A stretch of DNA of 64,000 bases. Source: Nitrospiraceae bacterium. Its GTDB lineage: Bacteria > Nitrospirota > Nitrospiria > Nitrospirales > UBA8639. The position numbers and the translations under genes were made by a program. Position 1 is the first letter of the stretch. The number at the start of each line of letters is the position of its first letter. Below the pieces are notes generated by a model. That model searched no databases. It was given only the letters and a program-made list of their open reading frames with translations, and was not told the origin of the DNA. This document shows, one piece after another, positions 46,193 to 56,216 of the stretch. The stretch lies in contig JACKFE010000003.1 of NCBI GenBank assembly GCA_020632635.1, forward strand, positions 186,001 through 250,000. The letters are read 5' to 3'.

Positions 46193-47065
46193 ATGAATAG
46201 CTACTCCATCGCTCAGGACAGTCCCAGAGGCTCACGGCTGGTGTTGGATAGTATTTTTCATCCCACCGATTTTTCACCGGAAAGTGAAGAGGCGCTGGCA
46301 CATGCCTTCAAACTGGCATTGGCCGTCGGGGCGGAACTACGCATTTTACATGTGGATCCCCCAGGCACGGCCACGCCAGTAGCCAACTACCCGAATATCC
46401 AGGACATGTGGTCTCGGTGGGAGCGGGAAAAACGGCCGCAACCGGTAGGAACCCAAACCTCTTACCCCATTCCCCGCATACGAAAAATTCGAACATCCGG
46501 AAATATTACTCGATCGATTGTAGAACACCTGGAGCACCATCCAGCCAATTTAATGGTGTTGGCCACACACCAACATGGAGGACTCCCCCGCTGGTTAAAA
46601 CGGGAGGTGGCAGAACGTGTCGCTCTTGCCACCAAAATGATGTCACTGTTTATTCCCCCCTTTTCACGAGGATTTGTGGATCGTACAACTGGGCAGGTCC
46701 TACTCAAAAGGATTCTGATCCCCGTGACACAAGATCCGTATCCTCAACCTGCCGTTGACAGTGCCTGTTGGCTGAATCATGCCCTGGGTTGCCTGGAGGG
46801 AAACTTTACCCTCCTTCATATCGGAACCCATCATGACATGCCATTCGTGAATCAGCCACTTCGAACCGGATGGGTCTGGGATACCCAATACCGGGACGGG
46901 GAAGTCGTGGAACAGATTCTTCGGTGGGAGCAGGAAAACACCCCCCGTCTCATTTGTATGATGACACGGGGTCATGACGATCTTCTTGATGAAATTCGTG
47001 GCAATCATACCGAGCGCGTGATCCGAAAGGTCCGCTGCCCGGTGCTGGCCATCCCGACATCATAA
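46193..47065 (+). CDS. Tandem universal stress protein (UspA domains)
   Basis: A 290-residue cytoplasmic protein with two Usp domains. Domain 1 (about 15-155) has IFHPTDFSPESEEALAHAFKLA and the ATHQHGGL loop in place of the usual G-x2-G ATP-binding motif; domain 2 (about 165-288) begins ILIPVTQDPYPQPAVDSA and ends VRCPVLAIPTS. The ATP-binding glycine motif is weak in both, so nucleotide binding is uncertain. Start ATG 46193 has GGGAG upstream. It ends the exported stress cluster and is followed by a spacer. Confidence 0.8.
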   Translation: MNSYSIAQDSPRGSRLVLDSIFHPTDFSPESEEALAHAFKLALAVGAELRILHVDPPGTATPVANYPNIQDMWSRWEREKRPQPVGTQTSYPIPRIRKIRTSGNITRSIVEHLEHHPANLMVLATHQHGGLPRWLKREVAERVALATKMMSLFIPPFSRGFVDRTTGQVLLKRILIPVTQDPYPQPAVDSACWLNHALGCLEGNFTLLHIGTHHDMPFVNQPLRTGWVWDTQYRDGEVVEQILRWEQENTPRLICMMTRGHDDLLDEIRGNHTERVIRKVRCPVLAIPTS

Positions 47066-47501
47066 GACTTTCTCCTATCAAGAACGCACCTCCTCCAGGC
47101 TGTAGGATCTATAGGGTACGAAAGGGATGACCAACCTTCTATCCTTTGTCTCCGACATCGGCATGCTTGTGCTGTCAGAATGTGCGAATGCGGCACCTTT
47201 CCTCTGATAACTTCTGAGACCTCACCTATGTTCAGTTCCATGCTGAACGAACGTGAAATTTCCCCCGGCCTAACTCTTTAAACATCTGCCTGAAAATACG
47301 AAAAATGCCTGTTCTCAAAAATTCTAAGGGACATGATTAGTTAAGAGGGTTTTTTCATAGCCACAAACCAAGTCCCTTTCTACACCCATTTTAAGCATCA
47401 GATTGTCTGACAAACCTATCTAAACCATGGACACCCACAAAAAAAGGGACCTCTTCCAAGCAAGAGGCCCCTCATAATGCAGAAAATTTCTGAATAATGA
47501 A
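47066..47501. other. Convergent intergenic region
   Basis: Lies between the universal stress gene and the minus-strand Do protease; holds the terminator of the protease gene (47439-47472). Nothing else recognised. Confidence 0.5.
47439..47472 (-). terminator. Intrinsic terminator of the Do protease gene
   Basis: Read on the minus strand, GGGGCCTCTT pairs with AAGAGGTCCC with one mismatch around a six-base loop, and seven T follow at once. It starts about 30 bases after the protease stop. Excellent Rho-independent terminator. Confidence 0.85.
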
Positions 47502-49037
47502 TCACACCTTAATATTCAAATAGAGGGCTCCTTTCCCGCGATGAATAAAGACCAGTGTCTGGTGTTGCCCATCTAAATGTTTGGCTATGGTTGAAAAGTC
47601 TTCCTCCGACTGAATAGGTTTTCGATCAATTTCGCTGATGATATCCCCCTGGGATAACCCAGCCTTGGCGGCCTGACTGTCTGGGTCGACGTCCATCACC
47701 ACCACTCCATTAATATTCTTATCGACTCCTAACTTGGCAACCAACGTATCATCCAAATTTTGAACAGCCACTCCTGCCAACGGACCATCTGAGACATCTT
47801 CGGTATTTTTGGCAAGTTGCATGGGATGCTGGTTTTCTCGAATTGTGGTTTTGACAAATTTCTTCTGCCCGTCACGCATAAGGGTCATCTTGACCTCACT
47901 CCCCACCTTTGTCCCAATGACATACTGTTGAAGATTTCGAGGATCGGTCACCGGTTTTCCTTGGTAATCTATAATCACATCTCCACGTTGAAGACCGGCT
48001 TGATCTGCCGGACTGCCAGACACGACATTGGTTACCAGTGCCCCAGAAGCCTTTTCCAAATGGAATGACTGCGCCAAGTCGGATGTTACTTCCTGAATGC
48101 CCACACCTAAAAAACCTCGAACCACCTTCCCCGTGCTCACCAGACTGGCATAGACCGGCTTGGCCAGGTTAGTGGGCACGGCAAATCCAACACCCTGATA
48201 CCCACCGGATTGCGAGAAAATCGCCGTATTGATCCCGACCAATTCTCCATTCGTATTCACCAACGCCCCTCCGGAGTTCCCCGGGTTAATGGCGGCATCG
48301 GTTTGAATGAAATCCTCATATTGGGTTATACCCATTCCCCCGCGGCCCAGCGCACTCACAATGCCCAGGGTTACGGTCGAATTTAATCCAAAGGGATTCC
48401 CCACAGCCAGAACATATTCTCCAACCCGAAGCTTGGAAGAATCGCCCCATTTCACAAAGGGAAGGTCTTTCCCATCAATTTTGACCACCGCTAAATCCGT
48501 CTGGGGATCAAGCCCAATGACTTTTCCGGAAAACTCACGTTTATCCGGTAGCGTCACGGTAATATCGGTGGCATCCTCAACGACATGATTATTGGTCAGC
48601 ACATACCCATCGGCCGACACAATCACGCCGGACCCGGCCCCCTGGCCTTCCGGGGCAGGAGGACCTCCATGCCTTCTCGGCATTTTGGGTATGCCAGGCA
48701 TATTAAAAAAGTCGGGAAACTGCTCAAACGGATTTCCCGACATAGGGGAGGCCATCACTTTTCGCACCGTAATATTCACAACCGCAGGGGTCACTTCTTG
48801 AGCGATATCGGCAAACCCACCCTTTTCAAAATGTGGTGGACTGCCCCCATCATTGGGAATGACTCCTTGAGAGACGGCGGCTTGCGTATGAAGCGGAGCC
48901 TGCCAGCTCCCCACAGTGAACAACCCCATCATGACCGCTACACTAACGATGCCAAATCCTACCTGCCGCCACCCACGAAAACGCGAAGGGGACTGTGACT
49001 CCCCTTGATGAACAGTCGAATCATTCTTGTGATTCAT
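47502..49037 (-). CDS. Periplasmic serine protease, Do/HtrA/DegP family
   Basis: A 511-residue envelope protease and chaperone. A hydrophobic signal or anchor lies near residues 26-44. The trypsin-like domain carries His151 (TNNHVV), Asp181 (QTDLAVV) and Ser255 (NPGNSGGAL). Two PDZ domains follow (about 305-395 and 415-505), as in DegP and DegQ. These enzymes degrade misfolded periplasmic proteins under heat or osmotic stress. The His-rich linker before the protease domain resembles the LA loop. A strong terminator follows. It is divergent from nothing nearby; the CBS gene ends 220 bases away on the same strand. Confidence 0.93.
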   Translation of the reverse strand: MNHKNDSTVHQGESQSPSRFRGWRQVGFGIVSVAVMMGLFTVGSWQAPLHTQAAVSQGVIPNDGGSPPHFEKGGFADIAQEVTPAVVNITVRKVMASPMSGNPFEQFPDFFNMPGIPKMPRRHGGPPAPEGQGAGSGVIVSADGYVLTNNHVVEDATDITVTLPDKREFSGKVIGLDPQTDLAVVKIDGKDLPFVKWGDSSKLRVGEYVLAVGNPFGLNSTVTLGIVSALGRGGMGITQYEDFIQTDAAINPGNSGGALVNTNGELVGINTAIFSQSGGYQGVGFAVPTNLAKPVYASLVSTGKVVRGFLGVGIQEVTSDLAQSFHLEKASGALVTNVVSGSPADQAGLQRGDVIIDYQGKPVTDPRNLQQYVIGTKVGSEVKMTLMRDGQKKFVKTTIRENQHPMQLAKNTEDVSDGPLAGVAVQNLDDTLVAKLGVDKNINGVVVMDVDPDSQAAKAGLSQGDIISEIDRKPIQSEEDFSTIAKHLDGQHQTLVFIHRGKGALYLNIKV

Positions 49038-49259
49038 GATAATCCTCCTTGAGATGTTGAACGAACCGACATCGAATCATTTGAGGACATCATACAAACC
49101 CGCTCTTAAAGTGAGATTAAGGAGATATTAAATTTTCTTAAGATTGGTGATGGGAGGAACAAAGGAGGCAGGAACAACATGGGGCCATGAGTCGAGTGCC
49201 CTCACAGCCCCATTGCCCATAGAAATGAGCCGAAAACCAAGAAGAATGCGACTAAAGAC

Positions 49260-50027
49260 TTATTGGACGCCGGAATAATACCGTAAGATATCCGAAACGG
49301 AAAGCACCCCAACGATTTTCCCGCTCTCACTCACCGCAACGTGGCGGGTGGATTTTTCTTTCATTAATCGAACGGCATCAACCAAGGCATCACTGGTTTC
49401 CAAAGATACAATCGGCTCCCGCATACAGGTCTTGACCGTGGTCGTGGCAGGATCGGTCCCCGCGCCAACCACCTCCCGCGCCAGTTCGGTTTCAGTGATA
49501 TAGCCCACAAACTCATCTCCGCTTTGGATCAGCACCGACCCAATTTTCCACTTCTGCATGCTCTGCCCGACTTCCCGTAAAGTGGCATCCATCGAAACCG
49601 TTTTTAAGGCTGTCGTCATATACTCGGACACCCGAGGTCCCGATGCAGGCTTTTTCTTCCCCACTTGTCCCAAGGAGGCCCGGCGGGCTTCCAATTCGGC
49701 AATGGCGCTCTCGAGCACCCGCTGCCGTTGGCGGATAGTTTCTCGTTGGGAATGATGAGACGCGCCTTCAGTTCCGGTTTCGGGAAGATTCATTAAACCA
49801 GCCGCTTCTCCCACCTGAGCGTATTCATACATTTCCAGCAAAGGGGATGCGCTCCCCAGCACGTCCTCCAACAGATCCTCCAACGATGAATCGAAGCCCA
49901 GAAGCACCTCCCCGACAGGTTCAGACACCAAAAACGTCTTCAACACATTCAACTGTTGCCGAAGCCGAATAATGTCTTTGTCCAAGGCCCCAACACGATC
50001 ACTTTTTGCCGCAGTCCGAGTATCCAT
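49260..50027 (-). CDS. CBS-domain protein with N-terminal coiled coil
   Basis: A 255-residue protein from ATG 50027, which has GGAGG four bases upstream; the frame is open to 50141 but without a site. Residues about 10-125 are helical and charged, including a likely coiled coil at 95-120. Residues about 130-252 form a CBS pair: VSEYMTTALKTVSMDATLREV and MREPIVSLETSDALVDAVRLM. CBS pairs sense adenine nucleotides. It is the last gene of the MscS-MgtE group, 133 bases after the MgtE stop, so it may act as a regulator of transport. Confidence 0.8.
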   Translation of the reverse strand: MDTRTAAKSDRVGALDKDIIRLRQQLNVLKTFLVSEPVGEVLLGFDSSLEDLLEDVLGSASPLLEMYEYAQVGEAAGLMNLPETGTEGASHHSQRETIRQRQRVLESAIAELEARRASLGQVGKKKPASGPRVSEYMTTALKTVSMDATLREVGQSMQKWKIGSVLIQSGDEFVGYITETELAREVVGAGTDPATTTVKTCMREPIVSLETSDALVDAVRLMKEKSTRHVAVSESGKIVGVLSVSDILRYYSGVQ

Positions 50028-50160
50028 GATGCCTCCAATAAGAGAAATTTTTCTTGATGGTACTCCCCAATTATCATCGTGGGCAACCCCCAAATGCCAC
50101 TTATCGGAACACGTGAACTGGCGCTCACTCTTATGAGGCACAATGAGGCAAAGTGTGGAC

Positions 50161-51495
50161 CTAGGAGGCCAAGAGACTGGAAAAAATCGTAGCCAGGCCC
50201 AGGAAAGAAAAGAAGCCCACCACGTCCGTGACCGTGGTCAGCACGATTGATGAGGATTGCGCCGGATCTTGCTTCAGCGCCTTTAACGCGATGGGAATGA
50301 TCGCACCGGACAACCCCGCAATGACCATTGAGATGACCATGGACACACCGATGATGACGGTCAACCCGAATGAGCGGCTCCACATGCCCACCGCAAGACA
50401 TGCGGCGGCAGCCACAGCCAAACTATTAAAGAAGGCCACATAGACTTCCTTGCCACAGACCCGCAACCATTGGGAGGGCCGAATATCCCGCAACGCCAAC
50501 CCGCGGATCACCACCGCCAATGATTGCGCCCCGGTATTGCCGGATTGTCCGGCTACGATCGGCAGGAGTACCGCTAACGCCGTAAATTGGGCAATCGTAC
50601 TTTCAAACATTCCCACCACAAACGACGCCAAAAAAGCCGTCAGCAAATTCAGCTGCAACCAGGGCAATCGCTTTCTGACGGAAAACCAGACAGGAGATAA
50701 AGCCCGTTCATCCTTATTGGCCCCTACCATGGTTTGCAAGTCGGCGGTGGCATCCTCCTGACTGGCCTTAATAATGTCTTCGTTGCGAACGACGCCCAAC
50801 AACCGTTGATCGAGATCCACCACTGGGATGGTAAAAAAGTGGCGTTCACCGAACAATTCCACGATTTCCTCCCGCGACTCCAACGGGTGAATGGTCGGAA
50901 GGTCCCGATTCATGACCGACTGTAACTTCTCCTCCGGATCGACAAGGAGAAGATCCCGGACGGAAAACTTCCCGACGAGCTTTTGAAATCGATCGATGAC
51001 ATATACATCATGAATATCTTTTTGTGCTCGGGACCGTACTTGCAGCATGGCCTCACGCACCGTCATGTCCTCCTGTAACACAAAAAACCGGGGATCCATG
51101 ATGCTGCCGACCGATTCCGGAGGATAGGTCATATAGGAACGAATCTCTTGGGCATAGCGCTCGGGAATACGAAAGAGAATGGCGCGTTGCAAATCCTCTT
51201 CCAACCGTTGAAATAAGGAGGCCGCCAAGGAAGGAGACAGATAGGGAATCACTTGCTTGAGAAGTTCGGTGGGCATGACCGTCAACGTTTCAGCCGCCAC
51301 CGGCGGGGTGATACTCGACAACAAATTAGCCGCATTTTTCGCCGTCGTCCCTTGCAGAATTCGTAAAATATCCGCAACGGGATGTTCCTCTAAAATCATG
51401 GCGGCTTCTTGGTAATGCTTTTGAAAAAACGCCTCATTCAAGACATGAGCGCCACGTCGAGCCTGAAGCATTCCTGTTGTCGCGGATTCGCTCAT
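50161..51495 (-). CDS. mgtE: Magnesium transporter MgtE
   Basis: A 444-residue Mg2+ channel/transporter. The cytoplasmic N domain (about 20-125) and CBS pair (about 128-250) sense intracellular Mg2+; the pore region (about 285-440) has five transmembrane segments with the family motifs VAGQSGNTGAQSLAVVIRGLA and DPAQSSSIVLTTVTDVVG. Full length is typical. Its start overlaps the previous gene by four bases (ATGA). It is second in a four-gene minus-strand group with an MscS-type channel. Confidence 0.93.
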   Translation of the reverse strand: MSESATTGMLQARRGAHVLNEAFFQKHYQEAAMILEEHPVADILRILQGTTAKNAANLLSSITPPVAAETLTVMPTELLKQVIPYLSPSLAASLFQRLEEDLQRAILFRIPERYAQEIRSYMTYPPESVGSIMDPRFFVLQEDMTVREAMLQVRSRAQKDIHDVYVIDRFQKLVGKFSVRDLLLVDPEEKLQSVMNRDLPTIHPLESREEIVELFGERHFFTIPVVDLDQRLLGVVRNEDIIKASQEDATADLQTMVGANKDERALSPVWFSVRKRLPWLQLNLLTAFLASFVVGMFESTIAQFTALAVLLPIVAGQSGNTGAQSLAVVIRGLALRDIRPSQWLRVCGKEVYVAFFNSLAVAAAACLAVGMWSRSFGLTVIIGVSMVISMVIAGLSGAIIPIALKALKQDPAQSSSIVLTTVTDVVGFFSFLGLATIFSSLLAS

Positions 51496-52328
51496 CGGAT
51501 TTTATGGCGTTCGTTGATTGTCTGCGCAACATCGGTCATCAATCGGATGCCGGTCAACGAGTAGGCTTCCCAGAGTTGCATCAGCGAGTCACTCACCGAT
51601 CCGAGAGGCGCTTTCCCGCCCACATCTTTTTCAATCCGACGCAGCATACGATATCGTAGAGCCCCAAAAAATGTTCCCCACCGATCCACAACCGGCAAGG
51701 TATGAAAACGACTCCATTCAGGGTGCTGAAGAATTTCTTCCAAGTTGGCTTCGGCAGACAACGTGGTGATCTGCGCCTCCATCACCGACCCCACCAGATG
51801 GTGTGAGGTATCGACTAACAGTTGCCGAAGCGTGACCACTCCTTCCAATTTTCCATCCCGATCAATCACATAGATATAATACATGGCCTTTTGGCCATAG
51901 GTCCGAATGCGGTCAATCGCTTCCTCCACCTGAATATCGGGAGGAAGGGTAAACACCCGTGGATCGGCTAAACTCCCCGCTGTATTGGGGGAGTAGCGCA
52001 ACGCCCGTCGTAGGGTAGCGCCCATGGGATTATCCAAACGATCTAAAATTTCTTGCCGAAGGGGATCGTCGAACTGTCGAAGCACTCCAATGGCCGAGGT
52101 CGCATTCATCGAACTTAACACGTCCGATCCGACTTCTTGTGGAAGCTCCTCAATCACCTTAGCCGTGGAAACCGGCAGGCAATGCTCCAACACACTGGCA
52201 ATTTCCTCGACAGGCAAAGTCTTCAATAACTGTGCGGACTCATGCGGATCAAGAGACTCTAAATGACGAGCCGCCTCAACGGGATGCGCCTGCAGATATC
52301 CAAGCGTCAGGTACTGTTCAAGATCCAT
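51492..52328 (-). CDS. Stand-alone MgtE N domain plus CBS pair protein
   Basis: A 278-residue soluble protein that matches the cytoplasmic half of MgtE (N domain about 12-125, CBS pair about 130-255) but has no transmembrane region. It begins 2 bases after the MscS-type gene stop and overlaps mgtE by four bases, so all three are coupled. Probably it binds the MgtE dimer or senses Mg2+ or ATP; in some phyla a separated MgtE_N-CBS protein is known beside the full transporter. The tail after 255 is short and basic. Confidence 0.85.
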   Translation of the reverse strand: MDLEQYLTLGYLQAHPVEAARHLESLDPHESAQLLKTLPVEEIASVLEHCLPVSTAKVIEELPQEVGSDVLSSMNATSAIGVLRQFDDPLRQEILDRLDNPMGATLRRALRYSPNTAGSLADPRVFTLPPDIQVEEAIDRIRTYGQKAMYYIYVIDRDGKLEGVVTLRQLLVDTSHHLVGSVMEAQITTLSAEANLEEILQHPEWSRFHTLPVVDRWGTFFGALRYRMLRRIEKDVGGKAPLGSVSDSLMQLWEAYSLTGIRLMTDVAQTINERHKIR

Positions 52329-52330
52329 CG

Positions 52331-53179
52331 TTACCGTTCCGGATGTGTGATGACTGCCGTCGTATCCGTAAATTGGGAAGCTGGAACCACAACACGACCT
52401 TCAATCGTTTCCAAGACCACCGAAATCGGGGTGACCGCAACCACTGTTCCTTGGGTTTCGCCAATCTTTACGGTCATTCCCACACGGACGACCGAACCCA
52501 AGTAATGAGCGGCGATTAAATTTGCCACAGCCGACCGAGATCCCAAACCAAAGGACAAGGCCGCTCCCCCAATCAGTCCGGCGAGAAGAATCACAATGGT
52601 GTTATTCAACAATTCCGTATCAATCCCTAACGCATCAATGGCCGTCACGACAATGAGCAATACCACCGCGACATAGACTGCCTGTGCCACCATGGTGCCG
52701 TGGGTAATACCGGCGGAACTGCAGGTCATGGTGATGAGTTCGCGAACAAAATTCGCCGCAATCAACCCCAAGATCAGCACCAAAACCGCAATGCCGATTT
52801 TGGGAATATAGTAGGCAATGCTCGTCAGGGCATCGGAGACAATCGTCAATTGCAACGTGTCTGAGGCTTTGATCAGGAAAACAAGAAAGATGATCCAGAA
52901 TCCGATTAACCCGAGAATCTCTGAGCTCTTTTGCTTCGTCCCTGAACGCTCCAACAAGGTTTGGACGGCCGTCCGGCTCAATAAGCGATCAAACCCCATT
53001 AATTGCAGAAGCCGCGTGACCAGAATTGAGACGACACGCGCCAAGACATACCCCAAGCCAAGAAGCATGATGGCCAAAATAACCGTCGGCAAAAATGCCA
53101 CAATCTGGCTCACACTCGCGGTGACAGCGTCGGTTAAACCTTCAACCCAGCCCGTCATGGTCATCTTCTTCTCTTGCAT
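52331..53179 (-). CDS. MscS-type small-conductance channel with TM-helix repeats (3)
   Basis: A 282-residue membrane protein. The N-terminus has several transmembrane helices with the repeated TM_helix pattern (ILGLIGFWIIFLVFLIKA and VLVLILGLIAANFVRELI). The pore region LLAGLIGGAALSFGLGSRSAVANLIA (about 190-215) leads into a short MscS beta domain with GMTVKIGETQGTVVAV; the C-terminal MscS domain is absent. Translation could also start at ATG 53164. It heads the operon with MgtE and CBS genes, which suggests ion and osmotic homeostasis. Confidence 0.85.
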   Translation of the reverse strand: MQEKKMTMTGWVEGLTDAVTASVSQIVAFLPTVILAIMLLGLGYVLARVVSILVTRLLQLMGFDRLLSRTAVQTLLERSGTKQKSSEILGLIGFWIIFLVFLIKASDTLQLTIVSDALTSIAYYIPKIGIAVLVLILGLIAANFVRELITMTCSSAGITHGTMVAQAVYVAVVLLIVVTAIDALGIDTELLNNTIVILLAGLIGGAALSFGLGSRSAVANLIAAHYLGSVVRVGMTVKIGETQGTVVAVTPISVVLETIEGRVVVPASQFTDTTAVITHPER

Positions 53180-53491
53180 ATGTGAATCGTCCTCTATTTC
53201 TTAGTCTCAACATGCCAGGTGGCACGCCAACCCCATGAGGAAACCAATGGCTGAAATGTGGTACGGACAAGGAACATCGAAACTCACATCTATTGAAAAC
53301 ATCAATACGGGAAAATGGGGGATGAATTTATCAGGGATTTTTCAAAAAAATCGTGAAAATCCATGAAGTTCCATCATAGTCCCCTACACCCTAACGCGCA
53401 AGAAGAACCCCAAAATCTTCAAGGGAAATTATCAGATAAACGGACCCGGGTATGACGACCATTCATTGGATGTTCCTGGAAAGAACTACGC
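53180..53491. other. Intergenic region, nothing recognised
   Basis: Spacer of about 310 bases between the MscS-type gene start and the malQ stop codon. A TGGCACG-like sequence at about 53219 lacks a correctly spaced GC element, so I do not call a promoter. Confidence 0.45.
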
Positions 53492-55705
53492 TTACAACCG
53501 AGACCCATGGTGAATCGACCGGCGACGCGCGGATTGAATGGCTTGGGCCAATTGACGCACTTCGGGTGATTGAAGCCAAACATCCAATAGTGGAGTCAAT
53601 TTAATCCGCCAGGAAGGATAGGCGGAATCGGGTGCACCAGGGAGATTGGGGGTCTCCAATTCCAATAAGGCATCTTCAATCTGAAGCATTAACAATTGCG
53701 ACGGAGTGCCAGCCAAATATCGATATACCGCTTGAATCTCCTTCATAGACAGTCGTTCAGGACATTTCCCGGATACCAACCCTTGACTGAGTAGGGCCTC
53801 CCACAAGCGAGTCCGATCCAGCACTCTCTCCTGAGAATCCCGCCGAAGATCGTCCTGATGCGGATATAAATTCGCCAGCTCCTTCACTTCCATATCACGT
53901 CCCGCCCAATACCCACTCATCGTGGGTAAATCATGAGTGGTCGCAGCCACCAACGCCTGTGCGGGATAGCGCTTGGGTTTCTGAAACGCCCCCCCCTCCT
54001 GCCGCTCAAATAATAACAGGCGATAAGAGAGTAACCCGACCCCTTCCAGCTTCTGCCGGATAGCCGGGGTCACCGTTCCCAAATCTTCCCCTACCACGAC
54101 AACCTTGTGACGTACGCTTTCCAAAGCCAGGATTGCGAGAATTTCATCCACATAGGTCCGGACATAAATCCCATCTTTTCCAGTTTTCCCCTCAGGCACC
54201 CAGAACATGCGAAACAGTCCAAGCGCATGGTCTATGCGCAACACCCTGGCGTGACGCATATTCCGCCGCAAGGTTTCCCGCCAAAATTGATACCCCTGCC
54301 TTCGCAGTAATAGTGGGCTGGGTGAGAGTAACCCCCAGTTCTGGCCCAATAAATTAAACGAATCAGGGGGTGCCCCCGAAGTCATGCCCTGGGCCAGCTG
54401 ATCTTGAAACACCCAGGCATCGGCACCATCAGGATGGATTCCCACCGGCAAATCGTAATACAGCCCAAGCGACAACCCTGCGCGTTGCGCAACATGATCC
54501 AAGTCTTTCAGTTGGAGCTCACATAACCATTGCACATAGGCAAAGAACTGAATCCGCGTCACCTGCCGTGATTGAAAATTTTTGACGGCCTTGGACTGCG
54601 GATGCTGAAATCCTTGGGGCCATTCACGCCAAGGCTTTCCGTGAAATTTCTCATGCAATACTTGAAATAAACAAAATCGCTCCAAGGCCTCTCCGCTATC
54701 ATCGAGAAATCGGCAAAAGGCCCGCCCTCGCCTCGTCAGAGGCTTGAACTCCGTTCGCCGGAACTGTCGATACAGCGATTGAAGCATGGAAAATTTTTGT
54801 GGCCATATTTGTTCGTATGCCACCAGAGGACTCTCACGGACAATATTCAACCATTGCTTGAATTTCCGTGATTGTGTGCGGCGTTTCAGAACGGGAGAGG
54901 ATTTCCACTCTCCGACCTTCGTAAGGTCCAGATAGAGTGGATTCCAGAATAACCGGCTGGATGGAGAATATGGGCTGGCCAACCCGGGCGTAGGTGCATG
55001 TAAAGGTTGCAATCCAATGGTATCAGCTTTCCATGTCCGCCCTGCCACTTGAATAATTTTCCGCAAATCCCCAAAGTCACCCACGCCCCAATTTTCGTTG
55101 GATCGCACCCCATACAACTGCAATCCAATCCCCCATCGCTTTCTTGAGGATGACGGTGCATAACATCGAGTGGGAGCCGCCACCACCAGACTCGCATCCT
55201 CCCATTGGTGCTCACCCAGTCGAGCCCGTACATCAAGGTGGTAATACCCTATGGCTGGTTTATAGGGAAGCTGAACATTGATTTGAACATACCGCCGTCC
55301 CTCGATACAGACCTCATCCTGCACCACGCACGCAGAACCCTTTCGCTGAAATGAGCGGCGTCGGCCCCGCTCATCCGTAAAGTGACAGTCCAGGACCAAT
55401 CCCGTTAAGGAACGATCCTGGATCGGAAGCTTCAGAGAAAATGCCAGGGCTTCCCGATTCTGAGGGAAATAGACGAGAACAGGCTCAAGCACTCGCTCCC
55501 ATTGCTCCCATAGTAATCGCTTTGCCTCTTGATGGAAATTTGATTCGGCATGAAATGAGGGATCCAGCGCCTGGAGAACAGGCAAGAGCGTTTCCATAGT
55601 GGCACGATGAACCTGCTGCCTTCCATCAAGATACTCCAACTCCACGCCAAACAATTCGGCTACCTTCCGAATATCTTCCGGCAGGAATCCACCTTCCAGC
55701 TTCAT
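53492..55705 (-). CDS. malQ: 4-alpha-glucanotransferase (amylomaltase)
   Basis: A 737-residue GH77 enzyme that transfers alpha-1,4-glucan segments and recycles maltose. An N-terminal domain of about 180 residues precedes the catalytic barrel. Catalytic residues are visible in RIDHALGLFR (nucleophile Asp), VVGEDLGTV (acid/base Glu) and TTHDLPT (third Asp). The start at ATG 55705 has GGAGGAG nine bases upstream; ATG 55735 is an alternative. The enlarged N-terminal region is typical of longer bacterial MalQ proteins. It belongs functionally with glgX, treZ and glgB nearby. Confidence 0.94.
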   Translation of the reverse strand: MKLEGGFLPEDIRKVAELFGVELEYLDGRQQVHRATMETLLPVLQALDPSFHAESNFHQEAKRLLWEQWERVLEPVLVYFPQNREALAFSLKLPIQDRSLTGLVLDCHFTDERGRRRSFQRKGSACVVQDEVCIEGRRYVQINVQLPYKPAIGYYHLDVRARLGEHQWEDASLVVAAPTRCYAPSSSRKRWGIGLQLYGVRSNENWGVGDFGDLRKIIQVAGRTWKADTIGLQPLHAPTPGLASPYSPSSRLFWNPLYLDLTKVGEWKSSPVLKRRTQSRKFKQWLNIVRESPLVAYEQIWPQKFSMLQSLYRQFRRTEFKPLTRRGRAFCRFLDDSGEALERFCLFQVLHEKFHGKPWREWPQGFQHPQSKAVKNFQSRQVTRIQFFAYVQWLCELQLKDLDHVAQRAGLSLGLYYDLPVGIHPDGADAWVFQDQLAQGMTSGAPPDSFNLLGQNWGLLSPSPLLLRRQGYQFWRETLRRNMRHARVLRIDHALGLFRMFWVPEGKTGKDGIYVRTYVDEILAILALESVRHKVVVVGEDLGTVTPAIRQKLEGVGLLSYRLLLFERQEGGAFQKPKRYPAQALVAATTHDLPTMSGYWAGRDMEVKELANLYPHQDDLRRDSQERVLDRTRLWEALLSQGLVSGKCPERLSMKEIQAVYRYLAGTPSQLLMLQIEDALLELETPNLPGAPDSAYPSWRIKLTPLLDVWLQSPEVRQLAQAIQSARRRSIHHGSRL

Positions 55706-55958
55706 AACCGCACTCTCCTCCCCGAATTTTGCCACTCACTTTCGCAACGAATACTTTTCACGCAATTGCCTCGTTTTGGTTCGCACTGCTGAACCAGGAG
55801 ATAACACAAGATCTACCTTCCGGCAAGAAATTTCCAGGCCACTCAGAACATATCGACCCGACAGAAATCCAAGCATCATTGGAAAATGCCTGCTGCCCCG
55901 GTTACAATAAACAATCAAGTTTGAAGTCGATTTATTCTACTGAAGGGGAGGAAGTAAC

Positions 55959-56195
55959 ATGGATTCAGATACGCGAGTACTCTTGTTTGGGGGATTAACA
56001 TTTGTCACCGGCGTGCTCCTAGGAACCGGACTTGGACTTTTGCTGGCCCCACAATCAGGGAAACGAACTCGGCGGCAATTGAAAAATTATCTTGACGATA
56101 CCGCGGAACGGTTAAATGATTTGGCTGATGAAACCAAAGATCGCGTGTCTGACTATGTCGAAAAAGGCAAGCGGTTCGTCGGTGAGCGCGCCTAA
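55959..56195 (+). CDS. YtxH domain protein (copy 2)
   Basis: A 78-residue paralogue of the protein at 19855: hydrophobic Gly/Leu-rich segment (about residues 7-30), LAPQSGKRTRRQLKNYL, then an amphipathic acidic helix. GGGGAGG lies seven bases before ATG 55959. Unlike copy 1, I see no -24/-12 promoter upstream. It sits between malQ and glgX on the opposite strand. Confidence 0.85.
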   Translation: MDSDTRVLLFGGLTFVTGVLLGTGLGLLLAPQSGKRTRRQLKNYLDDTAERLNDLADETKDRVSDYVEKGKRFVGERA

Positions 56196-56216
56196 CAGCG
56201 CATTCGCATCGTTACC

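Noticed and set aside
53219..53235. TGGCACG sequence upstream of the third MscS-type gene
   Set aside because: No GC element at the sigma-54 spacing on either strand.
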